The notes beneath the pieces were generated by a model. The model did not search any database, was not told the DNA's origin, and saw nothing but the letters and a program-made list of their open reading frames with translations. Shown here one piece after another: positions 34,128 through 43,740 of a stretch of 64,000 bases of DNA. The DNA lies in assembly GCA_963924555.1 (NCBI GenBank), contig OZ004589.1:4712001-4776000 (forward strand), read 5' to 3'. The position numbers and the translations under genes are program-made. This DNA is from Crambe crambe (taxonomy: Eukaryota; Porifera; Demospongiae; Poecilosclerida; Crambeidae). Each line of letters begins with the position of its first letter. Position 1 is the stretch's first letter.

Positions 34128-35161
34128 TAGTGCCACAGTAATGTCCTTATCATTAGACCAAATTGTGGTGGATGGTAGTAAGGCAATTTCTACCACTGTA
34201 ACCCAGATTGAGATTGAAAGTAGTCCAGTATCTAGTGGTTTTTATGAATGATCTGAGTCACCAACAAAGGTGGGTGTGTAGCATTGCAATAATGTTCTAT
34301 GTGTAATCATTATATCTATATCAGGAAGATTACATTATTTGTGACAGCGGTAATGAATGTTCATTTGATAATGATAAACCTGTGCTGAAGAAAAGATATT
34401 CTTATTCATTTAAATTGGTCAACTCAATTAAAAAGTCAGATTATAGGATATATAATATCAGAGAAGGTGTTAAGTTCGATGGAATAGTGTCTCTAGAGAA
34501 TTTTATTAAGAGTACTTTCAAGGAATTTCATGACTGTGATAATGACTTGCGTATTGGCTATGTTGAGCCTGGGCATGGTTGGAAGGGAAGACAACAATGG
34601 ATTAATAGTGATGAGGATATGAATGAACTATATTCTGTCTATAAAGATGCAAAATGTATTATGTTATGGTGTTACCTTCCGAAAAAGGATAATCCCAAAA
34701 GAAAATCAAGAAAATCTACAGATGAGCCAGTAAGCAAACGTGCTAAATGTGTTGAAAATAATGATGTTAAGATAAATGAAGCAAATTTTTTTTTTGAAAC
34801 TCTTAAAATGAAGCATGAGAAACTATATAAAACAGAGCAATTACATGCCTGGGCACAGCTTATCCAGATGAAGAAGCATGAGTCATTAGAAGATCCTCCA
34901 GACTATCCTTTTTTCAAAGGTAAGAAACAAAGAAAGCAAAAATTCGAAGAAACATCTACTTCTGATGAATGTGAGTGTGCTCCCATTAGATTGAATTGCA
35001 GTCAAAATGTTGGAATTTCTCCTGGAAAAAGAATTCACATGCGAACTGAATGCATAGAACAGCTGCAGAAGATTGGTCAACTGCTTGAGAATGGCATCAT
35101 TTCTCAATTACAATATGATAAACTTCAAGAAACTATCATGAAAGATGTGAATAAATTTTAA
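34128..35161 (+). CDS. uncharacterised Lys-rich protein, probably two exons, possibly transposon-linked
   Basis: The main exon begins after TATATCAG at about 34325 in phase 0 (EDYIICDSGNE) and is open to TAA at 35161, about 278 codons. An N-terminal 100-residue region (YSYSFKLVNSIKKSDYRIYN, GIVSLENFIKSTFKEF) could be a small alpha/beta fold. It is followed by a basic nuclear-localisation-like stretch (KKDNPKRKSRKS, KRAKCVE) and a C-terminal helical piece (LLENGIISQLQYDKLQE). A possible first exon (ATG at about 34120, donor AAGGTGGGT at about 34270) also ends in phase 0 but contains an in-frame TGA, so this copy may be damaged or start elsewhere. The LTR element is inserted directly upstream. 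I recognise no family. Confidence 0.45.
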
Positions 35162-35266
35162 ACCATATTATTATAGCTAAAGATACTATACACATGTGAG
35201 ATAAATGTTTGATTAATATTATTTTAAACTCTGCTTATTTTTCTCAGCTAGCTAACATGATAGAAA

Positions 35267-35449
35267 ATTCAATAGAATTAGTTCTCATAAAAATTAGCTT
35301 ATGAAACAAACCACCAACGTTTCGACCAGAATACTCTAGAATACTCTAGCCTTCATCAGGGTCACCCTGATGAAGGCTAGAGTATTCTGGTCGAAACGTT
35401 GGTGGTTTGTTTCATAAGCTAATTTTTATGAGAACTAATTCTATTGAAT
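35267..35449. repeat. foldback palindrome with arms of about 85 bp
   Basis: ATTCAATAGAATTAGTTCTC to CATCAGGGT on the left is answered by its near-exact reverse complement ACCCTGATGAAGG to CTATTGAAT on the right, with almost no spacer. The left arm has an extra 11-bp AATACTCTAG duplication. The single-arm copy at 19414 shows that the arm is an independent repeat. It ends 9 bp from the transposase stop at 35459. Confidence 0.95.
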
Positions 35450-35458
35450 AGCATTTAA

Positions 35459-36295
35459 TTAGAAGTAGCCACTATGTGTGATCCACTGTGAACAGTGATT
35501 TGTTGATGTGATGCTATAAAAAGCACTTTCCACAATAGAACAAGGGTTATCAATAGATTGCAGAATATCATCGTGTTTTCTTAGGTAAGATTTGACATAG
35601 CTGAAAGCCTCTTCTATAGGGTTGTAGTCAGGGCTGTAAGGCGGAAGGAAAAAAACAGGTATTCCTGAATCCTGAAAGATGCGTTTGACTTCTTCTACGT
35701 GGTGAATGGAACAATTATCCATGATTGCTATCGATTTTAGACTTACACCATCAAATGCAGTCATCTGTGGAATCACTTTACCTCTAACAAAATCAAAAAA
35801 TAGGTCAGAATTAACATTTGAGGTGGTTAATTCAAGTGAAACCAGGCCATCTGTTGCAATGGCAGCAATTGCTGATATTCGTTGACCTCTGACTAATAAC
35901 CTGTGACACTCAGGCACTTGACCTTTAAGTGCATATGCATACTTTCTCATATAACTACGATTATCACATCCAGTTTCATCCATCCATACAAACATTTCTT
36001 TCTTATACAATAGGACTTGGGCTATGAATTCTCCCCGTAAAGATACTGAGCGTTGTAGAGCAACTTGTCTAATTTTCTTTCGAGTAAATCCATGTCTATG
36101 TAACAGCTTGCAAATAGTTGACTCACATACATTAACACCACTCCTTTCCTTCACTTGTGAACATAACTCTTTCAAATAAAGAGAAGGCGTCTCTAGTATC
36201 AAGCCTATAATAAACATCTCTATATGATCATCCAGCTTCTTGAGGTATATTTTTGGTCCTTTATTTCCCTTAGATTCCACGTCACCTGTTTCCAT
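35459..36295 (-). CDS. IS630/Tc1-type DDE transposase
   Basis: A 278-codon open frame with a DDE_3 catalytic domain: first Asp in FVWMDETGCD, second in SIAIMDNCSIHH, third acidic position in PPYSPDYNPIEEAF. The piece upstream of the catalytic core (LKELCSQVKERSGVNVCESTICKLLHRHGFTRKKI) is the second helix-turn-helix. The first HTH is missing. Just 5' of the ATG, after one in-frame TGA, the same frame reads PDARWRLD, which resembles the conserved DLRWR start of the family's first HTH (seen in copies near 40 kb and 63 kb). So the N-terminus is decayed or supplied by another exon. The catalytic residues are intact. I see no matching terminal inverted repeats immediately around it. Confidence 0.85.
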   Translation of the reverse strand: METGDVESKGNKGPKIYLKKLDDHIEMFIIGLILETPSLYLKELCSQVKERSGVNVCESTICKLLHRHGFTRKKIRQVALQRSVSLRGEFIAQVLLYKKEMFVWMDETGCDNRSYMRKYAYALKGQVPECHRLLVRGQRISAIAAIATDGLVSLELTTSNVNSDLFFDFVRGKVIPQMTAFDGVSLKSIAIMDNCSIHHVEEVKRIFQDSGIPVFFLPPYSPDYNPIEEAFSYVKSYLRKHDDILQSIDNPCSIVESAFYSITSTNHCSQWITHSGYF

Positions 36296-36308
36296 GAATT
36301 GTGCAAAT

Positions 36309-36324
36309 CAGTCTAATCGCCAGC
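36309..36324 (+). repeat. CAGTC-CGCCAGC family terminus-like sequence (copy 2)
   Basis: CAGTCTAATCGCCAGCG. On the minus strand it is also the RWRLD codons upstream of the transposase at 35459, so it may be transposase-coding rather than a terminus. It lacks the TGACGTCAT box. Confidence 0.4.
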
Positions 36325-36492
36325 GTGCATCCGGTTGTATTTACGCAATACAATTTCATTTACATGCTCATCACGCGGAATATACGGACACTAGGATACT
36401 AGGAAATTTTTATGACCTTGTATCTCTGGATTCTGTCAACATAATTCAACAAGACTTGGGCGGCAGTTTTAGGCCGGCACAGATGACCTTTA

Positions 36493-36549
36493 CAGTCTAA
36501 TCGCCAGTGGACGTAATTAATTACCACGTATTAGCGATGACGTCATAAA
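36493..36549 (+). repeat. CAGTC-CGCCAG family transposon terminus (copy 3) with TGACGTCATAA box
   Basis: TA precedes CAGTCTAATCGCCAGTGG, and GATGACGTCATAAA lies about 45 bp inside. This is the same architecture as at 12347 (minus) and 39940 (minus). Confidence 0.6.
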
Positions 36550-36586
36550 TTGTAGTCGAAAAACAGAAATTGTGCTGGTGTTTTGT

Positions 36587-37416
36587 ATGGACTGTAACTG
36601 CCTCTTAGAAGCCGAAGAAGCAATATGGAGAGCACTTTCTGCTAAAGATGAAACCTAGGTAAGTATTACTGCACAGTAAACATTGTTGCAAGCTATAAAC
36701 AGGCAGAAAATTCAGCTATATGTTGCCTCTGTTGCTTGGCTAGTTTCATCACGTCATAGTGTTTCTTGCTAGAATTTTCGTTCCTAGCAGTGGACACTTC
36801 AGATTCTAGCTGGATCCTGTGTAGTATTGCTTGTATAATATACAGTAGCAATTTTGTGGATGTAAGTATTGCAAAATGCAAATGTCACACCCATTCATCT
36901 TGTCTTTCATTTAGTTCATGTTCTTCATCACTCTCTGTATTATCTCCTATCAATTCTTCGTTCTGTTTCTGAAGTCCATCAATGTTTACAGCTCCATCAC
37001 TGCTTCAGGATGATTGAGACTGTTGTTATAGCTATTTAAACAGTTGACACACTTGCATCCTGGTCCACATTTGTATGCTTGTCAATTTTCAGCCACACCC
37101 ATTGAAAACAAAATCCTGAACTCTTGCCATGTTTTCAGGAACGTCTAAGACACTTTGGACTTTTCCATCCAACCATTTCCAGCTATATAGGTAAATGTAT
37201 GTGTGTCAGTGAGCTAGAAATCGAATCTTAATTACATTTCTCAAACAGCTAACTTACCTGGAAGATCAATGTCGTTGGAAGTTGCATGATGCCACATCTC
37301 TAATACACAGGGAGCGATTCCAGTGGAGCTTTAGAGCTTCGGTAGAGGGCATGGTCATGTCTGCTCACTCCCACACTGTTCTCCTGATGATAGTGCAAGT
37401 CATGGAGAGACTCTGA
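36587..37416 (+). CDS. candidate exons of an unidentified host gene
   Basis: The strongest exon is 37249-37416: acceptor CTCAAACAG, frame TYLEDQCRWKLHDATSLIHR then ERFQWSFRAS, stop TGA at 37414, and AATAAA about 10 bp later. An exon at 37139-37204 (acceptor GTTTTCAG, frame ERLRHFGLFHPTISSYIG, donor GTCAGT) is phase-compatible with it; the better-looking donor at 37191 is not. A possible first exon starts with ATG at 36587 (MDCNCLLEAEEAIWRALSAK), but its only good donor follows an in-frame TAG at 36656. The three peptides read as one continuous helical protein, so either the gene is slightly damaged or I have misplaced a junction. I do not recognise the family. Confidence 0.45.
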
Positions 37417-37419
37417 TTT

Positions 37420-39780
37420 CATTGAATAAAAGAGGGTGATTGGTGAAGATTGCTGAAATCATGATAAATATACTCTAAAATATCCACAGCCAACAAGTTG
37501 GAGGGAAGGGGAGGCAGGATCTGCTGTCACTTGTCCTAGTGAACCACACAGTGTTTCATTATTGATGAAGGAGAAAAATGATAGAATGTAGAGAGAAAAC
37601 TGGTATTCTCGATCCCATGAAAAAGGAGTACAGACATTAAGTGTGGTAGTAGCTCTTCTGTGATAGTGTTCAAAGAGAGATAAGGGCATTCTGATTCAGG
37701 AACCTATAGCATCTTTAGGATGAAAATCTTACTCCCAGGAAACATAATAGTATCAAACGTATGTGATACACATCTGTACCTATCAAGAGAGAATATCAAC
37801 TTTATCTGGGGTTGGCCTGGGGTATTAAAAGATTGGTGGTGCTGTATGTCAGTTTTTTACAGTTCTGAATACAATAAATTGTTTCTGTTCGTAGCTACCT
37901 GCTTGGTTGGGCAGCCATCAAGGATGGAAATTTTTAATGTTAGCTAAGGGTTTTCCTTTTGATTTGCTTCATGGAAGCCTGGCAGAGGTATCCGTGTCTG
38001 AAAGTGTCCCATGATGATTAATAGTCAATCAATATTTTTAAGTGTGTATCTGAATGATCACTGCTTACAGAGTGACATGGTCCATGGGCAAGGGTTGTCA
38101 TTGCTATAGTGTGTGTATAGCTATAGTAAAAGATTTGGATGGACTACTGCTAGCTAATAGCTAATACCAACACACCATTCTTATTCAGTAGGCCATTATA
38201 TTCAATGAACAGTATAGCTTCAAGCTATGAGTAGCATTCAAAGGCTCTATAAACCAAAGGCTGTATTACAGACATGCACTAATGGACAGTTAATTTTATT
38301 ACGCATAACATGCCACTTATAATAGGAGGAGCTCTACATACCTTCGAAGTAGTGGCAGGAAGTGTGAAATACAAATGTCACAGCCCACAACACGATTGAT
38401 TATCACAATATCAAAGACCACAAAAATGTAGCAGCTGCTTCGCGCGTGCAGCTGCATTTGCTATTAAAATTATAGTGGAGTTAGTACCGTGTAAGGTGCA
38501 GCTACAGGCAGCTTTATGCCTTCTGTAAAGGGAAAATCTCGGCACTACAACTAAAGGAAGTGAATTTGACCACAAACACTCTCTCCGGATACTTCCGTAA
38601 ACTGGTGAGTGATAAAAGTGCGTGTCTGTGCAATTAAAGTTGTATTAGCCCTATGGGCCTCGCCGACGCTGGCGATTAGACTGTTTAGTGTGAATTTGGT
38701 ACACGTAGCTATTACCACTAGAGAGTTATCAAGCCATGTCTCAATTTCAAGTGTATTGTTGGATTATAGGGCCATTTCCTGTAAACAAGTTATTTCATTT
38801 TGATACCAGGTACATTCTATAGAGGAATACTTACTGCATGTATAAATCCAACAATCATTTCTGTTCAAACATAATAACACAGTATAAATGACACCACATC
38901 TTTGCCACAAATAAATCACAATACACACCACAATGACTACAGTCTTGACAGCTTTGTTTCTTGAATTTCTACATCAGTGCCTGCAGTGATCAATGACAAG
39001 TAAAGTACATCAGAGTAAACGTGGCCCCTGCTACATTTGTGTCATAAGGAGAGCGTGCAGTATACACATCCAGAGAATATGGAACAAATATTAATTTTGG
39101 ACCCAATGTCAAGCTTGCTATAACCGAGTAGCAGGAAATGTAAATTTTCACCCAGGACCGAAGGCCTAAACCAGTAACTACTGGTATATTAAACTGCAAT
39201 GCAAAACAGGGTCTACAGGCATACTAACATAGCCACACCTTCTAACAGGGAAATAACTGGTGGCGTTCACTGTGAATAACACAGTAAACACACTTTCAAG
39301 GAACACTACATTCAGGTTTACAGTACCGTGCAACTTGCAAGCTCATAGGGAGTGAATGTGTATCAGATCCAACACAGAGAACAGTACTCTAAATATTGCC
39401 CATCACCCGACATATCAACCCTTATTTGAGCCAGATCAGTAATGAACAGTCTACCCTATCAAAGTAGACATGAAAATTATTTGAGACAGATGAAAAATTC
39501 TAACTTGAGAATGATTCTAACACTGCTATGATTATATTAAACATACACTTATATATACAAACATGGGCCATTTGCTGTAAAATGTAAGTATCAACCTAAA
39601 GTATGGACATACATGTTAGAATACATACTGACTATATGTTTGTAGTAAGATAACTTCTGTTCATCTCTCTGAAGGGCCCTTAAAAGCCATCTAAACTTCC
39701 ATGACTCTCAACCACCATGGCTATTCTATGCTAAAAATAGTTACTGTTTACTTACATAGCGGATGGTAAGGTAGAATAAG
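37420..39780. other. stretch without a supportable gene
   Basis: AT-rich spacer. An open piece at about 38540-38604 ending in CTG/GTGAGT could be an exon but has no identifiable partner. A CAGTC-family terminus-like sequence lies at 38667-38683. No other structure was recognised. Confidence 0.4.
38667..38683 (-). repeat. CAGTC-CGCCAGC family terminus-like sequence (copy 4)
   Basis: CGCTGGCGATTAGACTG, the exact reverse complement of the 36309 copy. The pair would bound 2.4 kb, but no TA duplication or interior similarity confirms an element. Confidence 0.4.
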
Positions 39781-39884
39781 CCTATCACCATCTGTTGAGA
39801 ACAAACCTACCACCTATAAGGTATCTAGTCTGATGAAAAGCCGAGCTCAAGAGATGTACCTCAGCGGCCATTTTCTCAAAAATT

Positions 39885-39940
39885 ATGACGTCATCATGTA
39901 ATACAAAAAGTATTGTAAATGTACGCTGGCGTGTAGACTG
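39885..39940 (-). repeat. CAGTC-CGCCAGC family transposon terminus (copy 5) with TGACGTCAT box
   Basis: Read on the minus strand from 39940: CAGTCTACACGCCAGCGTAC, with ATGATGACGTCATAA about 45 bp inside. It starts exactly where the HTH coding piece 39938-40078 breaks off. Confidence 0.6.
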
Positions 39941-40078
39941 AAATGTTCTATGAGCTGTACTTACGGCTATTTCTAGCTTTCTGGCAATTTCCAAAAAACT
40001 AAGCTCTTTACTTATTCGAAGCCATATTATTCGCCAGCGTAAGTCCGTACTGTAAGGAGCTCTACGTCCTGGTTCCAT
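39938..40078 (-). pseudogene. N-terminal HTH of an IS630/Tc1-type transposase, truncated
   Basis: An ATG at 40078 opens a 47-codon frame MEPGRRAPYSTDLRWRIIW continuing LSFLEIARKLEIAVSTAHRT. This is the first helix-turn-helix of Tc1/IS630 transposases, with the DLRWR signature. Homology stops abruptly at 39938, where a CAGTC-family terminus begins. No catalytic domain is present. The retrotransposon at 40150 lies immediately on its other side, so this is a nest of insertions. Confidence 0.7.
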
Positions 40079-40149
40079 AGACATTATTCGGCTCGATCGT
40101 CGCTCGTTGCTATGTATGTGCGCATGCGCACTACTAACCATCAATTGCA

Positions 40150-42801
40150 ATGAAAGCAGCCACTGTACAACAACAGCTTCTTTTGCAAAAACCGAGTAAG
40201 ACCAGTAAATCCAAGGATCACATTCGTCATCTACAACGACGTCTTGATATGTGGCAGAAAGGTGATCTTGACACACTTCTACATGAGGGACAGAGTATAC
40301 AAAAAAGGCTGAAGTCAAAAATTACTACCAGAAGTGAAGAATCCACAGCTCGTTCCTTTGGCAGACTCATGAAAGAGGGGAAAGTCCAGGCAGCCTTGAA
40401 ACTCCTAACAAAACAAAAACCAGGAGGGATTTTAGATTTAAATGACAAAGTAAAGTGTGGTGATGATCAACAAACAGTTCGTGATATCTTGGCCAAGAAG
40501 CATCCACCTAAAGTTAATCCTCCAGCAGATGCTCTTCTCCCAAATCAAATGACTATTCCTCATGATATTGTGTTTGACAGTCTGGATGCAAACCTTATTC
40601 AAAGAGCTGCTATAAGAACCAGTGGTGCAGCTGGTCTCTCTGGGCTTGATGCATTTGCCTGGCGCCGTCTGTGCACCTCTTACAAATCTGCCTCCACCAA
40701 TCTATGCAAGGCCATGGCAGCTGTGGGCCGCCGGATCTGTACCTCCCCTATTGATCCTCTATCTATATCTGCTTTCGTTGCCTGCCGTTTAATTCCTCTT
40801 GATAAATGCCCTGGAGTTCGCCCCATTGGCATAGGTGAGATCCCACGGCGCATTATCTCAAAGGCCATCCTATGGATTCTTTCAATTGACATCGAATCAG
40901 CAGCCAGCCCCCTACAGACATGTGCAGGACAGGTGGGAGGCTGTGAGGCAGCTATTCATGCAATGAAGAAGATATACCAGAACCCCGAGATTGAGGGCAT
41001 TCTGCTGGTAGATGCTGAAAATGCATTTAATCACCTAAATAGATCTGCTGCTCTCCACAATATCAAGTGCCTGTGCCCTCAATTCAGTACCGTCCTGGCA
41101 AACACCTACTCAGATCCAGTTCCAATGGTGATCCCCGGCAGTGGTGAGATAAGTTCAAGTGAGGGTACCACTCAGGGTGATCCCTTGGCAATGGCCATGT
41201 ATGCATTAGCAGTCACCCCGCTGATAGGTAAACTACATCACCTCGTGCCAACTTGCAAACAAGTATGGTATGCAGACGATTCCACTGCAGCTGGCTCCAT
41301 AGGAGATCTCAGGAAGTGGTGGGATGAGATCTCCATAGTAGGCCCAGGATATGGGTATTTTCCAAATGGCATTAAAACCCATCTCACTGTGAAAGCAGAA
41401 TATGCGGAACAAGCCCATTCTCTCTTCTCTGGATCAGGCATTGAAGTGACAACAAGAGGCCACAGACATCTTGGAGCAGTAGTGGGATCAGCAGCCTTCA
41501 GGGAAGAGTATGTAAGGAAGCGTGTTGATGAGTGGGTCAGTGAAATTCGATGCTTATCAAAAATCAGCCAAACACAGCCTCATGCAGCTTATTCAGCTTT
41601 TGTACATGGTCTAACGGGTCACTGGTCTCACATAATGCATACAATTCCTGACATCAGCCACTTACTAACCCCCCTAGAGAATGTCATCCATCAAGAATTT
41701 ATACCCTCACTGTCTGGCAGACCAGCCAGCTCTAGCTTGGAGAGGAAGATTTTTGCACTGCCAGCAAGATTGGGGGGATTAGGTCTCATGAATCCTGCTA
41801 CTTGTTCGGACCGCACTTATCAGTTTTCAATTAAACTAACAACCCCATTGGTGGACTTAATAGTTTCTCAACAATTATCTGGTGAGGTAGATCTGGAGAA
41901 TACACTATCAGCCAAGAAAGAAATCAAAGAGCTGACTAGACTATCTGCCATTCAACAGGCAAGTGATGTTGATGAGATTTTGGATCAGCACCAAAAAAGA
42001 CTCGTGACCTTGTGCAGGGATAAAGGGTCGTCCATCTGGCTCACCTCCTTACCCATTGAGGAACATGGTTTCCACCTACATAAAGGGGAATTTAGGGATG
42101 CACTTTGTTTGCGATATGGATGGACCATCCCCAACACTCCTCAATTCTGTATCTGTGGAAACAAATTTGAAATTGACCATGCTCTAAGCTGCAAGAGAGG
42201 TGGCTTCATGATCCAGAGGCACAATGAACTTCGTGACTTTACAGCTACCCTCCTAACTGAAGTGTGTCATAATGTATCCACAGAACCCCCACTCCAACCA
42301 TTGCAAGGAGAAATTTTCAATTATCGAACTGCTAACACCGACTCTGAAGCGAGGCTTGATATTAAAGCTAGAGGATTCTGGAACCGAGGCCAGGATGCAT
42401 ACTTTGACGTTAGGGTTTTCAACCCAAATGCTCCTAGCTATCGCTCCCAGGATCTGACACATTTATATCGAAGAAATGAACAAGAAAAGAAGAGAGAGTA
42501 CAACCAAAGAGTCCAGGAAGTAGAGGCCGGTGTGTTCACCCCCCTCGTTTTCTCAACCTCAGGTGGCATGGGGAAAGAGAGTAGTGTGTTCTACAAGAGA
42601 TTAGCTGATTTTTTATCTACGAAAAGAGACATGCCATACTCAAGGACAATGGGATGGCTTCGATGCCGCCTCAATTTTACCCTACTACGCTCTGCCATTT
42701 TATGCATAAGGGGTTCTAGATCAACAAGAAAAAATCCACTTCTCGAGACTGACATTAATCTTGCCTCAGCGGAGAGCAGACTATCACCAGACCCTGATTG
42801 A
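40150..42801 (+). CDS. non-LTR-type reverse transcriptase with C-terminal restriction-like endonuclease
   Basis: 883 codons, open throughout. The reverse transcriptase spans roughly residues 130-480: GVRPIGIGEIPRRIISKAIL, GILLVDAENAFNHLNR, EGTTQGDPLAMAMYALAV, and catalytic WYADDSTAAG (YADD at 374-377). The C-terminal half has a CICGNKFEIDHALSC knuckle followed by QRHNELRD, then EARLDIKARGFWNRGQDAYF and DVRVFNP, the D...D-x-x arrangement expected of a PD-(D/E)XK nuclease. Such proteins are common in cnidarian and sponge genomes (family knowledge). The N-terminus looks short compared with what I remember, so the copy may be slightly 5'-truncated. An A-rich tail at 42891-42912 is consistent with target-primed insertion. 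Intact catalytic motifs suggest recent activity. The clade name is left open. Confidence 0.85.
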   Translation: MKAATVQQQLLLQKPSKTSKSKDHIRHLQRRLDMWQKGDLDTLLHEGQSIQKRLKSKITTRSEESTARSFGRLMKEGKVQAALKLLTKQKPGGILDLNDKVKCGDDQQTVRDILAKKHPPKVNPPADALLPNQMTIPHDIVFDSLDANLIQRAAIRTSGAAGLSGLDAFAWRRLCTSYKSASTNLCKAMAAVGRRICTSPIDPLSISAFVACRLIPLDKCPGVRPIGIGEIPRRIISKAILWILSIDIESAASPLQTCAGQVGGCEAAIHAMKKIYQNPEIEGILLVDAENAFNHLNRSAALHNIKCLCPQFSTVLANTYSDPVPMVIPGSGEISSSEGTTQGDPLAMAMYALAVTPLIGKLHHLVPTCKQVWYADDSTAAGSIGDLRKWWDEISIVGPGYGYFPNGIKTHLTVKAEYAEQAHSLFSGSGIEVTTRGHRHLGAVVGSAAFREEYVRKRVDEWVSEIRCLSKISQTQPHAAYSAFVHGLTGHWSHIMHTIPDISHLLTPLENVIHQEFIPSLSGRPASSSLERKIFALPARLGGLGLMNPATCSDRTYQFSIKLTTPLVDLIVSQQLSGEVDLENTLSAKKEIKELTRLSAIQQASDVDEILDQHQKRLVTLCRDKGSSIWLTSLPIEEHGFHLHKGEFRDALCLRYGWTIPNTPQFCICGNKFEIDHALSCKRGGFMIQRHNELRDFTATLLTEVCHNVSTEPPLQPLQGEIFNYRTANTDSEARLDIKARGFWNRGQDAYFDVRVFNPNAPSYRSQDLTHLYRRNEQEKKREYNQRVQEVEAGVFTPLVFSTSGGMGKESSVFYKRLADFLSTKRDMPYSRTMGWLRCRLNFTLLRSAILCIRGSRSTRKNPLLETDINLASAESRLSPDPD

Positions 42802-42990
42802 CTATTGTGTTTTGTTTTTATAACCTTACATTCTCATCATCCTTATATTCCCTTTGCCATCAAAAAATTGACTGTACTGTTGTTTTCAATGAAAAAAAAA
42901 CAAAAAAAAAACCATCAATGAATATCATTACGGGATTTGATTACGGCAAATTTTCAATTTTCGAACGCTTAGTAAAATTGCTGTATACTT

Positions 42991-43119
42991 GCAGCTCCGT
43001 TCGAACATTCCGTATGAAGCATATGGTTTGTGCGTGCCACAAATAGAAGTGTTGATATGCCTAAATTTGTATGGCCCGCACAAACCATACGCTTCCGACG
43101 GAAATTCGAACGGAGCTGC
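42991..43119. repeat. imperfect inverted repeat, arms of about 45 bp
   Basis: GCAGCTCCGTTCGAACATTC through GCATATGGTTTGTGCG on the left is answered by CGCACAAACCATACGC through GAATTCGAACGGAGCTGC-like sequence ending at 43119. A related CCGTTCGAATATTCCGTATG occurs at about 26405, so the unit is dispersed. Confidence 0.8.
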
Positions 43120-43215
43120 AATCGTTTTCGATCCGTGTGTGTGTCCGTGCCGTGTGTAGTCTTCAGTTCTATTTGCTAGTTAGATTGGTAGTCCGCCTCA
43201 GGGAGAACAGTCCGG

Positions 43216-43560
43216 CTGCCCTATTATTGTACTCCTGGTCTTCAACATCTTTCCAATGTTTCTACTACTTATGTACCCCACTAAACCCTTTCAAAAGTTA
43301 CTCAATTGCTTCCCCCGAATGCGTTGCACATATTCATGGATTTCTTTCAAGGGTGTTACAAAAACAACTTTGCTGGATTTTACCTCCTCATTAGATTCAT
43401 AAACCACATCAGTAGAGTCCACAGTGATTGGTCATACACCATAGTCATTTGAACCATTCTTTCCCTGACTGTCTTGATTCTGTTTGGAGTTTTATGACCA
43501 TACAGAAACGATTTCTATAACAGAGTAGACTGTATCTTCTTTGGATTACTAACAGAGCAC
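43216..43560 (+). pseudogene. broken fragment of the cysteine-rich multi-pass membrane protein family (plus strand)
   Basis: Matches the C-terminal half of the genes at 44255 and 47767, from the LLVFNIFPM membrane segment through YPTKPFQKLLN and FPRMR to the RKDFYNR region. It has small deletions (after FPRMR and within the NGTNNTLDYRY segment), in-frame stops and frame changes. Confidence 0.85.
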
Positions 43561-43577
43561 CTGTTATAGCTATATGT

Positions 43578-43740
43578 AGCTGAAGAATTTTTTGAGTTTA
43601 ACTATGAGAAATTATGGACACACTGTTGATGTCATGCAAGTTCTGTAGCAGTATCAATAGTGTGTAGGACACTGCAATAAGATGACTGCAAGGTTTCGAA
43701 GATGGAGGATGTATTGGTTGCACAGTATGCACATAGCTAT
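43578..43740 (-). pseudogene. C-terminal fragment of the same membrane-protein family (minus strand)
   Basis: The plus-strand text from GAAGAATTTTTTGAGTTT onward parallels 44255-44400, i.e. the last coding stretch of the minus-strand gene, with many substitutions. It abuts the oppositely oriented fragment 43216-43560 tail to tail. Confidence 0.75.

Noticed and set aside
36309-38683. A 2.4-kb DNA transposon bounded by the inverted 17-mers
   Set aside because: No target duplication (flanks AAT and TTT), no similarity inside the ends beyond 18 bp, and the left 17-mer can be explained as transposase coding.
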